Shown: positions 1 through 9,089 of the stretch, in pieces | How the letters are laid out: every line of letters starts with the position of its first letter | Numbering within the stretch: the first letter of the stretch is position 1 | Assembly (NCBI GenBank): GCA_013416395.1 | Contig: JACCEP010000005.1 | Coordinates: 124,001 to 188,000, forward strand | DNA: 64,000 bases | DNA from: Alcaligenaceae bacterium | GTDB taxonomy: Bacteria > Pseudomonadota > Gammaproteobacteria > Burkholderiales > Burkholderiaceae_B | Reading direction: 5' to 3' | Notes under the pieces: model-generated | What the model saw: the letters and a program-made list of their open reading frames with translations, nothing else | Databases searched by the model: none | What the model was told of the DNA's origin: nothing | Position numbers and translations under genes: made by a program

Positions 1-240
1 TTTACTCGTAATGCATGGGTTGGCGCTGCGCTGGCCATTGGCTTTTATACCGGGCGCGAGCACGCTCAGCGGGAGTACAAAATAGGTGACCCCTCGCATC
101 TGATGCCGTGGGAGGCGTTTGACGTGTGGAACTGGTCGCTGGATGCTCAGCTAGACCTTTTCTGTCCTATCGCCGCAGCGGTCGCTGCGGCATTGCTGAT
201 TTCATTTCTTGCACGTAGACGGCGTAGCTCCGCGCTGTGA
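1..240 (+). CDS. C-terminal part of a phage-type membrane protein (partial)
   Basis: The frame is open from base 1 to a TGA at 238-240, so the start lies outside the window. The 79 visible residues run through a short hydrophobic stretch ending in GFYTGREHAQREYK, a Trp-rich polar part, a second hydrophobic helix (about residues 53-71) and a basic tail RRRRSSAL. The segment GREHAQREYKIGDPS resembles small membrane proteins I recall from tailed-phage genomes, so this may be the edge of a prophage; that is recall, not a search. No RNA or attachment site is visible next to it. Exact function unknown. Confidence 0.6.
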   Translation, partial: FTRNAWVGAALAIGFYTGREHAQREYKIGDPSHLMPWEAFDVWNWSLDAQLDLFCPIAAAVAAALLISFLARRRRSSAL

Positions 241-350
241 CCGTACTTAGGGTGTTGGATTGAGCGCGGCCACCTGCAGCCGTACTCGTGAACCAATGCG
301 CATGGTCATGTGACGCCGTGTTTACGCGCAATGCTATGTCCGGTGTTGGG

Positions 351-1601
351 TCAGGCTGCTTCTGCTTCGGCTGCCACAAGAACCTTTCGATGCTCATAGC
401 TGCCCGCCGCCGTAAACAGGACGTCAGTGGATGAGTTGAGTGCAGTTTCAGCCGAGTCTTGAAGCACGCTGATAATAAAGCCTGCGCCAACGACCTGCAT
501 GGCCAGCTCATTGGGAATGCCAAACAGGCTGCATGCAAGTGGGATAAGCAGCAACGAGCCGCCCGCTACCCCTGACGCACCGCAGGCGCAGATGGCGGAC
601 AGCACGCTTAAAAGCAGGGCTGTTGGCAGATCGACCGTGATGCCCAACGTATTGGCCGCTGCCAGTGTCAGCACGGTAATGGTAATGGCTGCACCCGCCA
701 TGTTAATGGTTGCACCCACTGGTATAGATACCGAATAGGTATCTTGCGGTAGGCCAAGCTTTTTGCACAAAGCCAGGTTGACGGGGATGTTGGCGGCGGA
801 GCTGCGCATGAAGAATGCGGTGATGCCACTTTCGCGCAGGCAGGTAAACACCAGCGGATAAGGGTTTTTGCGTATTTTTGCGGATACGATGAGCGGATTT
901 ACCACCAAGGCAACAAACACCATGCAGCCGATCAAGACAGCCAGCAGGCGTACATAACCCAACAACGCGTCGAAGCCAGTTTCTGCAACCGTGGAGGCAA
1001 CAAGCCCGAAAATGCCTATGGGCGCAAATCGAATAACGATTTTTACGATAAATGACAAGGCTTGCGATAGGTCGCCCATGACGTTTTTGGTGGCGTCATG
1101 CGCATGACGCATGGACAGGCCTATAGCAATGGCCCAGGCGAGGATACCCATGTAATTGGCATTGATCAGTGCATTAATGGGGTTGTCGACCACGTTAAAC
1201 AACAGGGTGCTGAGCACTTCGCTGACATTGCCGGGAGGGCTGAGCGCCTGTGTAGTGGCTTTTAGCTGTATGGTGAGCGGAAACATATAGCTTGCAACCA
1301 CGGCCACCAATGCAGCCAGGAACGTGCCAATGAGGTACAGAACCACAATGGAACCCATGCGGGTCTGTTGCCCGTGGCGCTGGTTGGCAATGGATGCGGC
1401 GACCAGTACAAATACCAAAATTGGCGCAACCGATTTGAGGGCGTTGATGAACAGGTCGCCCGCTAGTGATGTTTTCAACGCCAGTTCGGGCGATAAAATA
1501 GCCAGCACTACGCCGGCAGCCAAACCGATGAGAATCTGAACGACGAGACTGCCATTCAAGATAAATTTCATGACAGGGTTTTGTTTACCCGTATGATGCA
1601 T
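351..1601 (-). CDS. sstT: Serine/threonine:Na+ symporter SstT
   Basis: A 416-residue membrane protein of the dicarboxylate/amino acid:cation symporter family that imports serine and threonine with Na+. It is colinear with E. coli Sst[19 protein letters not shown] near the N-terminus, the re-entrant serine-rich loop [12 protein letters not shown], the [16 protein letters not shown] segment and the C-terminal [15 protein letters not shown]. The start at 1601 is chosen because GGAG lies 8 nt upstream; an earlier in-frame start at 1634 and a later ATG at 1571 lack a good ribosome-binding site. Length agrees with the family. It stands alone on the minus strand. Confidence 0.95.
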   Translation of the reverse strand: MHHTGKQNPVMKFILNGSLVVQILIGLAAGVVLAILSPELALKTSLAGDLFINALKSVAPILVFVLVAASIANQRHGQQTRMGSIVVLYLIGTFLAALVAVVASYMFPLTIQLKATTQALSPPGNVSEVLSTLLFNVVDNPINALINANYMGILAWAIAIGLSMRHAHDATKNVMGDLSQALSFIVKIVIRFAPIGIFGLVASTVAETGFDALLGYVRLLAVLIGCMVFVALVVNPLIVSAKIRKNPYPLVFTCLRESGITAFFMRSSAANIPVNLALCKKLGLPQDTYSVSIPVGATINMAGAAITITVLTLAAANTLGITVDLPTALLLSVLSAICACGASGVAGGSLLLIPLACSLFGIPNELAMQVVGAGFIISVLQDSAETALNSSTDVLFTAAGSYEHRKVLVAAEAEAA

Positions 1602-1887
1602 TACGTAACTCCAGGGTTGGGCCGGTGGGCCCACAATGACGAATTTTTTGCTTCCCTCTTGGTGCGGATATGCACAAGGAGAATGACGTCATTGACTGGG
1701 ATGACGACGCCCATTGCGTCTTGTACCGGAGGGGCGCCCAAAGTGGGCGGATTTGTGCAGAGCGGCATTTTACCACTTGGCCTTTTTGGGGCGGCAGCCT
1801 GTGCGATGTGCTCAGCGTGCGTCATGCCTGGTGTGCGTGATTGTGGCCCGCATGACCTGATTCGGCGTAGAAATAGTCAGGCTATTT

Positions 1888-2829
1888 ATGGGTAAAGCCT
1901 TCCGTTTGCCGCCCCTGCTGGTCTCATATGGGTATTTAGCACTGAGTATGTCGCTGGTGGGCACTTACATTGCTCTGACCAAGCCGCTCGCGGTTATCTT
2001 CCCGTTGTTTCTGTTGGCCTGGATGCGTTTTGGCGTAGGCGGCATCGCCATGTTGCGCTGGTTGCGCAGGCCTTCGTCCGAGCCTTTATTGTCTCGCACC
2101 ACCCACGGGCTGATCTTTCTCGAGTCATTTTTGGGTAACTTTCTTTTTACCGTCTGCATGATTGCTGGCGTTCGCCTGACTAGTGCAGTAACTGCGGGGG
2201 TCATTCTGTCGTTTATCCCGGCAGCCGTGGCGATAATGAGCAGGCTCTTTCTGAAGGAAGAGGTCAGCGCCAGAGTTTGGGGGGCTGTGGCCTGCGGGGT
2301 GATTGGCATCGGTCTGCTTTCAGTAGGGCCGTCAGAACACGTTGGCACCGGCCCAGTGCTGGCCGAGAGCGCGGGCTCGCAGGTCTGGGTTGGCTATTTA
2401 TTGCTGCTGGTGGCGGTATTCTGTGAAGCTTCGTACGCGGTCATTGGCAAGAAGCTTACGGCCGTCATGAGCCCGCGACGCATTAGTGCGGTGGTTAACT
2501 TGTGGAGCTTGGTGTTGACGACGCCAGTCGGCCTATACGCCGCCCTGCATTTTGATTTTTCTGTTGTGACGTCAGGCACTTGGGTGCTTGTTGTGTTTTA
2601 CGGCCTGGCCGCCAGCGTATGGACAGTATGGCTCTGGATGACGGGCTTGCAAGGCGTACCCGCTTCGCGGGCGGGTGTTTTTATGGTGATGATGCCTTTG
2701 AGCGCAGCGCTGGTTGGCGTGGTGGTGCTGGGCGAAACGCTGGGCAAGACGGAGTTTATGGCGTTTGGGCTTGCATTGGCCGGTCTGCTGCTGGCGACCT
2801 TGCCTATGCACCGGAAACCAGCAGCTTAG
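1888..2829 (+). CDS. EamA/DMT-superfamily transporter
   Basis: A 313-residue inner-membrane protein with about ten hydrophobic segments arranged as two EamA repeats, typical of drug/metabolite transporters that export amino acids or other small metabolites. Visible features include the AVTAGVILSFIPAAVAIMSR stretch closing the first half and VFMVMMPLSAALVGVVVLGE in the second, both at the usual EamA positions. Substrate cannot be deduced. The ATG is preceded only by a weak AGG. Its stop codon overlaps, tail to tail, the stop of the small gene on the opposite strand. Confidence 0.88.
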   Translation: MGKAFRLPPLLVSYGYLALSMSLVGTYIALTKPLAVIFPLFLLAWMRFGVGGIAMLRWLRRPSSEPLLSRTTHGLIFLESFLGNFLFTVCMIAGVRLTSAVTAGVILSFIPAAVAIMSRLFLKEEVSARVWGAVACGVIGIGLLSVGPSEHVGTGPVLAESAGSQVWVGYLLLLVAVFCEASYAVIGKKLTAVMSPRRISAVVNLWSLVLTTPVGLYAALHFDFSVVTSGTWVLVVFYGLAASVWTVWLWMTGLQGVPASRAGVFMVMMPLSAALVGVVVLGETLGKTEFMAFGLALAGLLLATLPMHRKPAA

Positions 2830-3017
2830 TCTTGCTCGTCGGGGTCTATTTCAGCGTCAGGAAACATCTCGCGCAGCGTGCGTGGTCTATCTTCATGGGG
2901 CGAAAATGTGGTGATTTCGATCTGGCGGTCAGATCTGCCGGTGTCGTGTTTCAGCAGAAAAAATGCGCTGATGCGTCGCTGGTGCAACTGACGGGCATAG
3001 CGGCTAAGTGGTTTCAT
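2826..3017 (-). CDS. Small basic conserved-looking protein (63 aa)
   Basis: I do not recognise the family. The protein is hydrophilic, with a basic N-terminal half (MKPLSRYARQLHQRR) and an acidic C-terminus (DAEIDPDEQD). A strong ribosome-binding site (CGGAGG, 10 nt before the ATG) supports it as a real gene despite its size. It converges on the DMT transporter and the two stop codons overlap. No membrane segment, signal peptide or cysteine is visible. Confidence 0.55.
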   Translation of the reverse strand: MKPLSRYARQLHQRRISAFFLLKHDTGRSDRQIEITTFSPHEDRPRTLREMFPDAEIDPDEQD

Positions 3018-3231
3018 TTTTGCAAAGCCTCCGTAAATAATGGTGTGTAATTCATTTTCTGTCTGAATACCCTAGCACAAAGCAGGATTAAATCACGTAT
3101 GGCCTTGCTGCAGGCTGCAGCGTCAAGATCGCGAACCCGTGATTTGGGTGGGCACCAAAAGGGGCGAGTGCAAACCTGGGCACATAAGTTGCTTGATGCA
3201 TTGTCGCCATTTGGCACTCAAGGAGAATACG

Positions 3232-3501
3232 ATGCGCTTTCTTTTACTATTACCTGTTGCTGCCATGCTGGCGGCTTGCCATACCGCGCCGGTCGCAGAC
3301 CCTCAGGCTGAAGATGAATGTAGAGCGTCCCAGCATCAGGAGCTTGTCCGTTCCCGGGCTGCTGATATTAACCCGGCTTCGCTTCCCGCTGGTACTCGAA
3401 TTATCTACCCCGATACGGCAGTTACTCGCGACTATCGGAGAGATCGTATGAATGTTTATGTAAACGATCAGGGCGAGGTCACACGGGTTGACTGCGGGTA
3501 A
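3232..3501 (+). CDS. I78-family peptidase inhibitor lipoprotein
   Basis: An 89-residue secreted lipoprotein. The first 15 residues are a hydrophobic signal ending in the lipobox LAAC, so the mature protein would begin at Cys16. The mature part has the I78 (potato-inhibitor-like) pattern: a Gly-Thr-Arg-Ile-Ile core, TRDYRRDRMNVYVND, and the terminal TRVDCG with a Cys that can pair with the Cys of DECRAS. Known members inhibit serine proteases such as elastase and subtilisin. The start at 3232 has AGGAG 7 nt upstream; the longer frame from 3139 lacks one. It stands alone. Confidence 0.88.
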   Translation: MRFLLLLPVAAMLAACHTAPVADPQAEDECRASQHQELVRSRAADINPASLPAGTRIIYPDTAVTRDYRRDRMNVYVNDQGEVTRVDCG

Positions 3502-3899
3502 ATAGCCAATTTTCGGCCGAGTTTGCGCGGTGCAATTTGAATAGCCCGACCCGCCATGGTGCCAATGAGGTCTATTGCCAGCGCCATCAGCGCGCGTACA
3601 AGAAGGGGAAGGTGCTCCAATTGGCCTAGGCATCATACATGGCACCTATGCGTAACGGCCCAACGACGACCAAGAGATATCTCACAAATTGTGCCATACC
3701 GGAGAGTGCGGCAGCTTGGGCGGAGCTGCCCAATCCCATACTGACGAGTGCGCTTCAGGAGCGCATATGAAGTAATAGCCTTTCGCTTCTTGCTATTAAT
3801 TTTTATGCCAATTCGGTATACAGGGGAGCAGCAGGGCAACCTGATTTCGATGATTTGGAGAATAGTTTATTGGCCTGGCACCTTAGGGTGACGCTCCGA
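3502..3899. other. Intergenic region without a convincing gene
   Basis: About 400 bases between the I78 lipoprotein and the LysR gene. Short open frames exist on both strands but none combines a ribosome-binding site with a protein-like sequence. I see no tRNA-like fold or strong terminator. Confidence 0.5.
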
Positions 3900-4787
3900 T
3901 TAATGCTTGAATTGTTCTTCGAGAAAAGAAATAAAGGCGCGTACGCGTGGTGCCAGAGCGCGACCATGGGGATACAGTACATACATTACGTCATCTGTCA
4001 CTGCTTCGTAGTCTGGCAGCAGGCGCAGCAGTCGACCTGCAGCAATGTCCGCGCCAATATGGAATTCGGCTAACCGCACAATCCCGAGCCCCTCCAGAGC
4101 CAGCGTCCGTAGTAGCTCACCCTGGTCAGCACCCAGCGACCCATCGATATTGATGGTTTCTGCTACACCGTTTTTGGAAAATGTCCATATATTCCAATGA
4201 TGCCGTACCGTGAAATTGAGGCAACGATGCGACAGCAGATCTTGCGGCACAAGAGGCACTCCATGTGCAGCCACGTAATCAGGCGAAGCAGCGACGATCC
4301 AGCGTCTTATATAGAGTTGTTTGCCAACCAGCGACAGTTCAGTCGGATTTCCACTATGTATCGCTACATCAATGTCTTTCTTGATAAAGTTGCCGCGTTC
4401 TGTTCCGATCACGAATTCGATATGCAGGGCGGGATGCTGTGCCAGCAAGGCCGGTAACATCGGTGCCAGCTGGTATTTGGCCACCGTTAGGCTTGTGTGT
4501 ACTCGTAAAAGTCCCGACACATGGGAAGCCTCAGGATTGACAGCATGCTCGGCGGAAGCCATCGCCTCGGTTACAGCCTGTGCGTGGCCGAGAAATATCT
4601 GACCTTCGTGCGTCAAGCGGATGGTGCCACCGATGCGGTCAAACAGACGCACTGCGAGCCGGGCTTCCAATCGAGCCATGATCTTGCTGATTGCCGACGG
4701 GGATCGGAGCAGCTTGCGTGCAGCAGCGGAAAAGTTGCCTTCTTGCACAACGCACAGAAATACTTCGAGTTCGGCGTATTTATCCAT
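3900..4787 (-). CDS. LysR-family transcriptional regulator
   Basis: A 295-residue LysR-type regulator. The N-terminal winged helix-turn-helix is clear (residues 1-60: ELEVFLCVVQEGNFSAAARK, then SPSAISKIMARLEARL), followed by a linker and a periplasmic-binding-like effector domain ending in the usual Arg/Phe-rich tail ALAPRVRAFISFLEEQF. It is divergently transcribed from the AtuA-type pair, with 136 bases between the starts, the classic arrangement for a LysR protein controlling its neighbour. Effector unknown; the pair's substrate is the likely candidate. Confidence 0.92.
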   Translation of the reverse strand: MDKYAELEVFLCVVQEGNFSAAARKLLRSPSAISKIMARLEARLAVRLFDRIGGTIRLTHEGQIFLGHAQAVTEAMASAEHAVNPEASHVSGLLRVHTSLTVAKYQLAPMLPALLAQHPALHIEFVIGTERGNFIKKDIDVAIHSGNPTELSLVGKQLYIRRWIVAASPDYVAAHGVPLVPQDLLSHRCLNFTVRHHWNIWTFSKNGVAETINIDGSLGADQGELLRTLALEGLGIVRLAEFHIGADIAAGRLLRLLPDYEAVTDDVMYVLYPHGRALAPRVRAFISFLEEQFKH

Positions 4788-4923
4788 ATTTGATTCGCCT
4801 ATGAATTCTCCTCACACCGTCTGTTCCTCCAGAGTGCTGGTTATAGCACGGTCACGTCGCTAGACTGTTTTCTCCGACTCAAGAAAGCTACGAGGTCGGC
4901 ACTTAGAACAAGGAGAGCAGGCA

Positions 4924-6279
4924 ATGAGTAAAACAATCCGAGTTGGATCTGGCGCTGCATGGTGGGGAGATCGGGTTGAGCCAGCAAAGCTTAATGCCGA
5001 ACAGGGCCAGTTAGATTACTTGTGCTTCGAGACCATGGCCGAGGCGACCGTCTCGGCGGCTCAAGTGCGCAGTCGCCGAGACCCTACTTTCCCCGGCTAT
5101 GACACATACCTGGATGAAAGAATGCGAGCTGTGCTGCCAGCCTGCATAAAAAATGGTACCTGTATTATTTCTAACCAAGGCTGGATTAATCCCGAAGCTG
5201 CTGCGCGTCGCATTGTGGAGTTGCTGGAGGAGTACGGCCTTCGGGGTGTGAAGGTGGCTGCAGTTACAGGCAGTCTCATCACTGATCGTGTGCTATCACT
5301 GACAGATCGCATTCTGGAAAACGATGAGCCCACACACACGCTGGAATCTTCGCTGATTTCTGCGGAAGTCTATCAGGGCGCAGAGCCCATTGTCCAAGCA
5401 TTGCGGGAGGGCGCTCAGATTGTGGTGACGGGCCGTGTGGCTGACCCATCCATCTTCATGGCCCCCATGATGTATGAGTTTGGCTGGGATCCGCTGGACC
5501 ACGTGCGTGTTGGGGCTGGCAACGGAATTGGACATTTGTTGGAATGTGGCGCTCAGGTCACTGGCGGATACTTTTCCGATCCTGGTTTCAAGGACGTTCC
5601 CGAGCCCTGGAATTTTGGCTTTCCGATTGCTGAGGTTCAGGAGGATGGCAGCGCCATTTTCACCAAAGTGGCTGGCACCGGCGGTATGGTGAGCGTACAG
5701 ACCGTGAAAGAGCAAATGCTGTATGAGGTGCATGACCCAGCTAATTATCTGACGCCCGATGTGATCGTGGATTTCACACAGGCACGAATTGAGCAGGTGG
5801 GACCGGATCGTGTGCGCGTGAGCGGGTTGACCGGTAAACCGCGCCCAGCCACGCTCAAAGTGTCTATCGGTTGTACCGAAGGTTTCATTGGCGAAGACAT
5901 GTTCTTCTATGCGGGGCCAGGGGCGTTGCGCCGTGCTGAGTTAGCCAAACGTATTCTGCAGGAACGGTTCAAAATCGTGAACTTGCAGGCTGACGATGTC
6001 CGCATAGACTTTCTGGGCGTAAATGCTATCCATGGTGAAGCAACACCCGATAACGTGCCCGAGCCCTATGAAATTGCCGTACGTGTTGCCGCTCGTACTC
6101 AGTCAAAAGAAGAGGCGACAAAGGTGGGGCGGGAAGTCGATGGCATGGCTGTTTCAGGAGTCGCTCACACTGGCAAGCGGGTCCCTCACCAGGACCGCAC
6201 ACGAGAAATTATTGGTGTTTGGTCTTCACTTGTTCCTCGCGAGCAGGTTCCTGCGTTCATCACCTACTTTGAGAGTTGA
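4924..6279 (+). CDS. Acyclic terpene utilization AtuA family protein (DUF1446)
   Basis: A 451-residue soluble protein of the DUF1446/AtuA family. Recognisable parts are the N-terminal VGSGAAWWGDRVEPA, GGYFSDPGFKDVP, the KVAGTGGMVSVQTVKEQMLYE segment and the DFTQARIEQVGPDRVRVSG stretch. AtuA is needed for acyclic terpene (citronellol/geranyl) breakdown in Pseudomonas, but most DUF1446 proteins, including this one, sit in uncharacterised carboxylic-acid catabolic clusters. AGGAG lies 8 nt before the ATG. Its partner starts 3 bases after the stop, so the two form an operon under the divergent LysR gene. Confidence 0.85.
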   Translation: MSKTIRVGSGAAWWGDRVEPAKLNAEQGQLDYLCFETMAEATVSAAQVRSRRDPTFPGYDTYLDERMRAVLPACIKNGTCIISNQGWINPEAAARRIVELLEEYGLRGVKVAAVTGSLITDRVLSLTDRILENDEPTHTLESSLISAEVYQGAEPIVQALREGAQIVVTGRVADPSIFMAPMMYEFGWDPLDHVRVGAGNGIGHLLECGAQVTGGYFSDPGFKDVPEPWNFGFPIAEVQEDGSAIFTKVAGTGGMVSVQTVKEQMLYEVHDPANYLTPDVIVDFTQARIEQVGPDRVRVSGLTGKPRPATLKVSIGCTEGFIGEDMFFYAGPGALRRAELAKRILQERFKIVNLQADDVRIDFLGVNAIHGEATPDNVPEPYEIAVRVAARTQSKEEATKVGREVDGMAVSGVAHTGKRVPHQDRTREIIGVWSSLVPREQVPAFITYFES

Positions 6280-6282
6280 GTC

Positions 6283-6636
6283 ATGCATGTCTTACTACAA
6301 CATGTTGCCCATGCACGCTCGGGCGACAAAGGCAATACATCGAATATCTCTGTATTTGCCTATGAGCCCGAATTTTATGAACTACTTAAGCAGCAGTTGA
6401 CTGCGGAACGGTTCAAAGAGCACTACCGCGGCGCCATCAAGGGTAATGTCACTCGCTACGATGTTGATGGCTTGCACGCGATGAACTTTGTCGCTGAGGG
6501 CGCGCTTGGCGGTGGGGTATCGCGCAGCTTGTGTCTCGACAATTACGGTAAGGCATTGTCGGCCGCCATTTTGGGATTTGAAGTGGAAGTTCCCGATGCA
6601 TTACACAGCAAATTGCGAGGCCAGCATCTGCTTTGA
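6283..6636 (+). CDS. AtuA-associated ferredoxin-fold protein
   Basis: A 117-residue protein that corresponds to the small AtuA-like domain found fused to, or encoded just after, DUF1446 proteins. The N-terminal HARSGDKGNTSNISVFAY (the conserved RSGDKG motif) and the later LGGGVSRSLCLDNYGKALS (GG.SRSL.D..GK) are diagnostic of the family. It starts 3 bases after the preceding stop, so translation is probably coupled and the two products likely act as one complex. The following receptor gene has decayed, so the operon now ends here. Confidence 0.85.
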   Translation: MHVLLQHVAHARSGDKGNTSNISVFAYEPEFYELLKQQLTAERFKEHYRGAIKGNVTRYDVDGLHAMNFVAEGALGGGVSRSLCLDNYGKALSAAILGFEVEVPDALHSKLRGQHLL

Positions 6637-6638
6637 TT

Positions 6639-7065
6639 CGGACGTTAGTTTCTTTTTTTGTTGCACGGCCTGACTTCAAAACATTTAACGAATTTCTTGA
6701 TTATGCGAAGAAGCACCCAGGCTCCGTGAGCTTTGGCTCCACCAGCCTGGGCGCTGGCGGTCACCAGCAAAGAGCGCTGGCCATCGTTTCCAGACGTTCC
6801 CAGCATGGCTGAGTCAGGCGTCCCGGGCTACGAACTGTCTGCGTGGTTCGGATTGTTGGCGCCTGCCGGCACGCCCGATGATATCGTCAAGACGCTCAAC
6901 GTTACAATCGCTGCGGCACTCAAGGAGCCAGAAGTTAACAACAAACTCGCTGCGATGGGAGCTCAGCCGGTCGACAATACGCCGAAGCAGTTTGCCGCAA
7001 GAATAAAAGCTGAGGTTGCCCGCTGGATCGATGTTGTTGGTAAAAACGAGATCACGCAACGATAA
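6639..7065 (+). pseudogene. Bug/TctC-family solute receptor, truncated and internally deleted
   Basis: The remains of a periplasmic receptor of the tripartite tricarboxylate (Bug) type. Bases 6639-6767 read as VARPDFKTFNEFLDYAKKHP and on to GSTSLGAGGH, the middle of such a protein. From about 6751 the next frame reads ALAVTSKERWPSFPDVPSMA through SAWFGLLAPAGTP to a normal C-terminus. Roughly 110 N-terminal residues and the segment between GGH and ALAVTS are missing. Both flanks of the internal gap pass through the same bases (about 6750-6767) in different frames, as expected of a short-homology deletion. The gene probably once supplied the uptake receptor for the AtuA-type pathway upstream. 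Confidence 0.85.
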
Positions 7066-7428
7066 AGGTGGCTGTTTGTCTTCATACGCATTGTGCGAAG
7101 GCCATACTGTTTTGTAGTGGCAAACTTATGACTTCCAGGAAAATAATGCACCCGTGACGCGGCACGGCGCCAAGAAAGCTATATCGACGTTTGCGGCATG
7201 CGAATACTCCCATTGTGTCCGCAGCGGTGTCCGGTTTTCGAACGTAAGCTGCCTGGAGCTTGCGAAAGCCGCAAGCTCTGAGTGTCTCGTGGTGCTTGTC
7301 CGCTTTTTTTTAGCTTGCACCACGCTGGCGATACCTCCGTTGAGAGGCTTCATGCGTATTTTTAGCTGGTAAGAAGTTAAAGTGTTTGCTATAACAGTGG
7401 CTATAACTTATTGACGAGATTGAATAAA
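7066..7428. other. Intergenic region without a convincing gene
   Basis: About 360 bases after the Bug relic. The overlapping frames at 7126-7353 (minus) and 7154-7372 (plus) lack protein-like character and ribosome-binding sites. A weak inverted repeat (7288-7295 with 7317-7324) around a T8 run is present, but its loop is long. Confidence 0.45.
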
Positions 7429-7689
7429 ATGCCTATTAAAATTTATGCACGGTATGGCATGGCACTTTTTCTTATCGCGCTTGTTTCGGGCTGTTCTTCG
7501 GGGCGTTCCAGCGCATCGCGTGGTGGCGGCGACCAGGTTGCGGCTTCCAGCAGCGAGTGCAGGTGGAACCGCAGCAAGTGTCTTTATGAAGGGTCGTATG
7601 AGCCAGGGGAGCGGGAGTATGCAGAGAAGGAAGCCAGGCGCCTGAATCAGGCGGTATCAAGAAGCCTGAGTCGTCGCTCCATCTGGTAA
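7429..7689 (+). CDS. Small lipoprotein of unknown function
   Basis: An 86-residue protein with a signal peptide (about residues 1-21) ending in a lipobox, LVSGCSSG, so it is probably an outer-membrane lipoprotein. The mature part is short, Ser/Gly-rich, with two further cysteines (ECRWNRSKC) that could form a disulfide, followed by a charged helix (EPGEREYAEKEARRLNQAV). I chose the ATG at 7429 over the upstream TTG at 7411 because it begins a normal signal peptide; the ribosome-binding site is weak (GAGA). Family not recognised. Confidence 0.6.
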   Translation: MPIKIYARYGMALFLIALVSGCSSGRSSASRGGGDQVAASSSECRWNRSKCLYEGSYEPGEREYAEKEARRLNQAVSRSLSRRSIW

Positions 7690-7832
7690 CAGGGCGCAGT
7701 TTGGCTTGTGGCAAGTATGACGCGCTGCTACTCGTAGCGCCAAGTGTGTGAGCGTCAATTATTTGACTGACGTGTCTGTGGCAAAGAGTCGCTCACGCTA
7801 CCCCAAGAAAACCTTGGGTACGAGAGCGAGTA

Positions 7833-8222
7833 TTAACGGCGTCGGCTCTTGCGAGGAGGCGCAGGGCGAGGGTTGCCGACATGACTGGCCATCCAGTGCT
7901 CGGTTTTGGCGTCTTTGTGCGTTGCCCAGTCTGCTCCGATTTCTACAATTAAGAACCCACGTAAGTTTCCAAGCCCGATTTTTGCATCGACGGCTAGCGC
8001 TGCCTTCTGGATCTCTGAAGCCACGAGTCCGGTCTCTACAACGATGCCTATTCCTCTGGAATCAACCCAAATCGCGAATGCTTTTTTATCTACTTCGTTT
8101 TGAATGTTTTTGTGAATCTGCTGCACTAAAGCAAGATTTTCTTGCGATGCCGCAATAAGAACCATATAGCGCCTGGTGTCATCAGTCGTTTCGGTATCGT
8201 CGCCGAAAGGGTTCTCAGCCAT
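7833..8222 (-). CDS. Hypothetical soluble protein (129 aa)
   Basis: A protein of mixed alpha/beta character with no signal peptide or membrane segment. The central region (RYMVLIAASQENLALVQQIH, then WVDSRGIGIVVETGLVASEI) has regular hydrophobic alternation, and the tail is basic (RPAPPRKSRRR). The start at 8222 has AAGGA about 7 nt upstream; a TTG two codons earlier (8228) is less likely. The family is not recognised. The phrase IWVDSRGIGIVV suggests a small ligand- or nucleotide-binding fold, but that is only an impression. Confidence 0.6.
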   Translation of the reverse strand: MAENPFGDDTETTDDTRRYMVLIAASQENLALVQQIHKNIQNEVDKKAFAIWVDSRGIGIVVETGLVASEIQKAALAVDAKIGLGNLRGFLIVEIGADWATHKDAKTEHWMASHVGNPRPAPPRKSRRR

Positions 8223-8622
8223 GGTCAATCCTTTTTCAAAAGTATCAAGAGGTCAAAGGCGTAATTTTAACGGGGAAGGGTGAGCGTTTGGCGCGACAGC
8301 AATAAGTCGACTAACGGCTGAAGCAAAATGGGTTAATAGCAAAGATGCGAACATGGAACAGATTTTCCTGTTGTTGCACTACTGCTAAAGATTCGCCCAT
8401 GCTATCCCGGACTGGCGGTTTTGTTACCTTCTGATGATCTGTCATTGAATTGTCCCTAGGGTTATTCACAGGTTCTGGGGATAAGTTTAGGGTGGAATTC
8501 TTGCAAAAAAGACGATCTTGTATATTCAAAGGCGCACGCCACTGTAAAGTTTGTAGATTTATTCGTTTTGGATAATCATCATGGTAGTATCTGCTTACAT
8601 TAAATAAAAAGAGACAGACGCT

Positions 8623-9009
8623 ATGCGTGTATTTGCCTCGGTCGGCATTCTGGTTTTTATCGTTGGGTGTTCTGGCGTGGAAGCGAAGAAAGGCCCCAGC
8701 GTCGACAACTTTATCGCGCCAATGACCTTTGACGAAGCTTATCGGCGGCTGCAGGCGTATAGCCGCCAATGTCTTTCAGAATTCGAAACGAGTGGCGGGC
8801 TGCTTATGCACAGCTATTCAGGCGTACTGCAGGTTTCGGATCCAACGCGTCGCGACACGGGAGAAGCATCGTTGAAAGCGTATGTTTCTGGCCGTTATGA
8901 GAAGACATCGGACGTTGTCATCTCGGTGGATGGGGTGGGCGTGTTTGACCAAAAGCAGCTCCAGGCGCTAAGGCGTTCTGTCGAGTCTGGCACGCCATCT
9001 TGCAGGTAG
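8623..9009 (+). CDS. Lipoprotein of unknown function (128 aa)
   Basis: A signal peptide with lipobox (ILVFIVGCSG) predicts lipid modification at Cys16. The mature domain (about residues 40-128) contains FDEAYRRLQAYSRQCLSEFE and a closing SVESGTPSCR, giving two mature cysteines that may pair. It resembles small Bordetella lipoproteins of the BPTD_2524 type in layout, but I am not certain of this. The ATG at 8623 follows an A/G-rich stretch (AAAAAGAGACAGACGCT). The gene is monocistronic and converges on the HMCES-type gene. Confidence 0.72.
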   Translation: MRVFASVGILVFIVGCSGVEAKKGPSVDNFIAPMTFDEAYRRLQAYSRQCLSEFETSGGLLMHSYSGVLQVSDPTRRDTGEASLKAYVSGRYEKTSDVVISVDGVGVFDQKQLQALRRSVESGTPSCR

Positions 9010-9089
9010 CCCAGCAGGGCTTATTTTGAGAGTGATACAGGTGTTGCGCTGAAGCGCCTACTCGACCGTTTAGCGGGCCATCTGAATGA

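Noticed and set aside
167-538. Minus-strand 123-residue frame overlapping the phage-type fragment and sstT
   Set aside because: Overlaps two better-supported frames and is Arg/Ser/Pro-rich without structure.
7288-7324. Inverted repeat CGTGGTGC...GCACCACG around a T8 run
   Set aside because: The 21-nt loop and the T-run inside the loop do not make a credible terminator.
8311-8445. A 44-residue minus-strand frame (MTDHQKVTKPPVRDSMGESL...) with AGGGA upstream
   Set aside because: The ribosome-binding site is passable but the sequence shows no fold or family, and it overlaps no operon. Not listed as a gene.
8311-8769. Longer version of the same minus-strand frame reaching over the lipoprotein gene
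   Set aside because: Antisense to a lipoprotein gene with a clear signal peptide; composition typical of a shadow frame.
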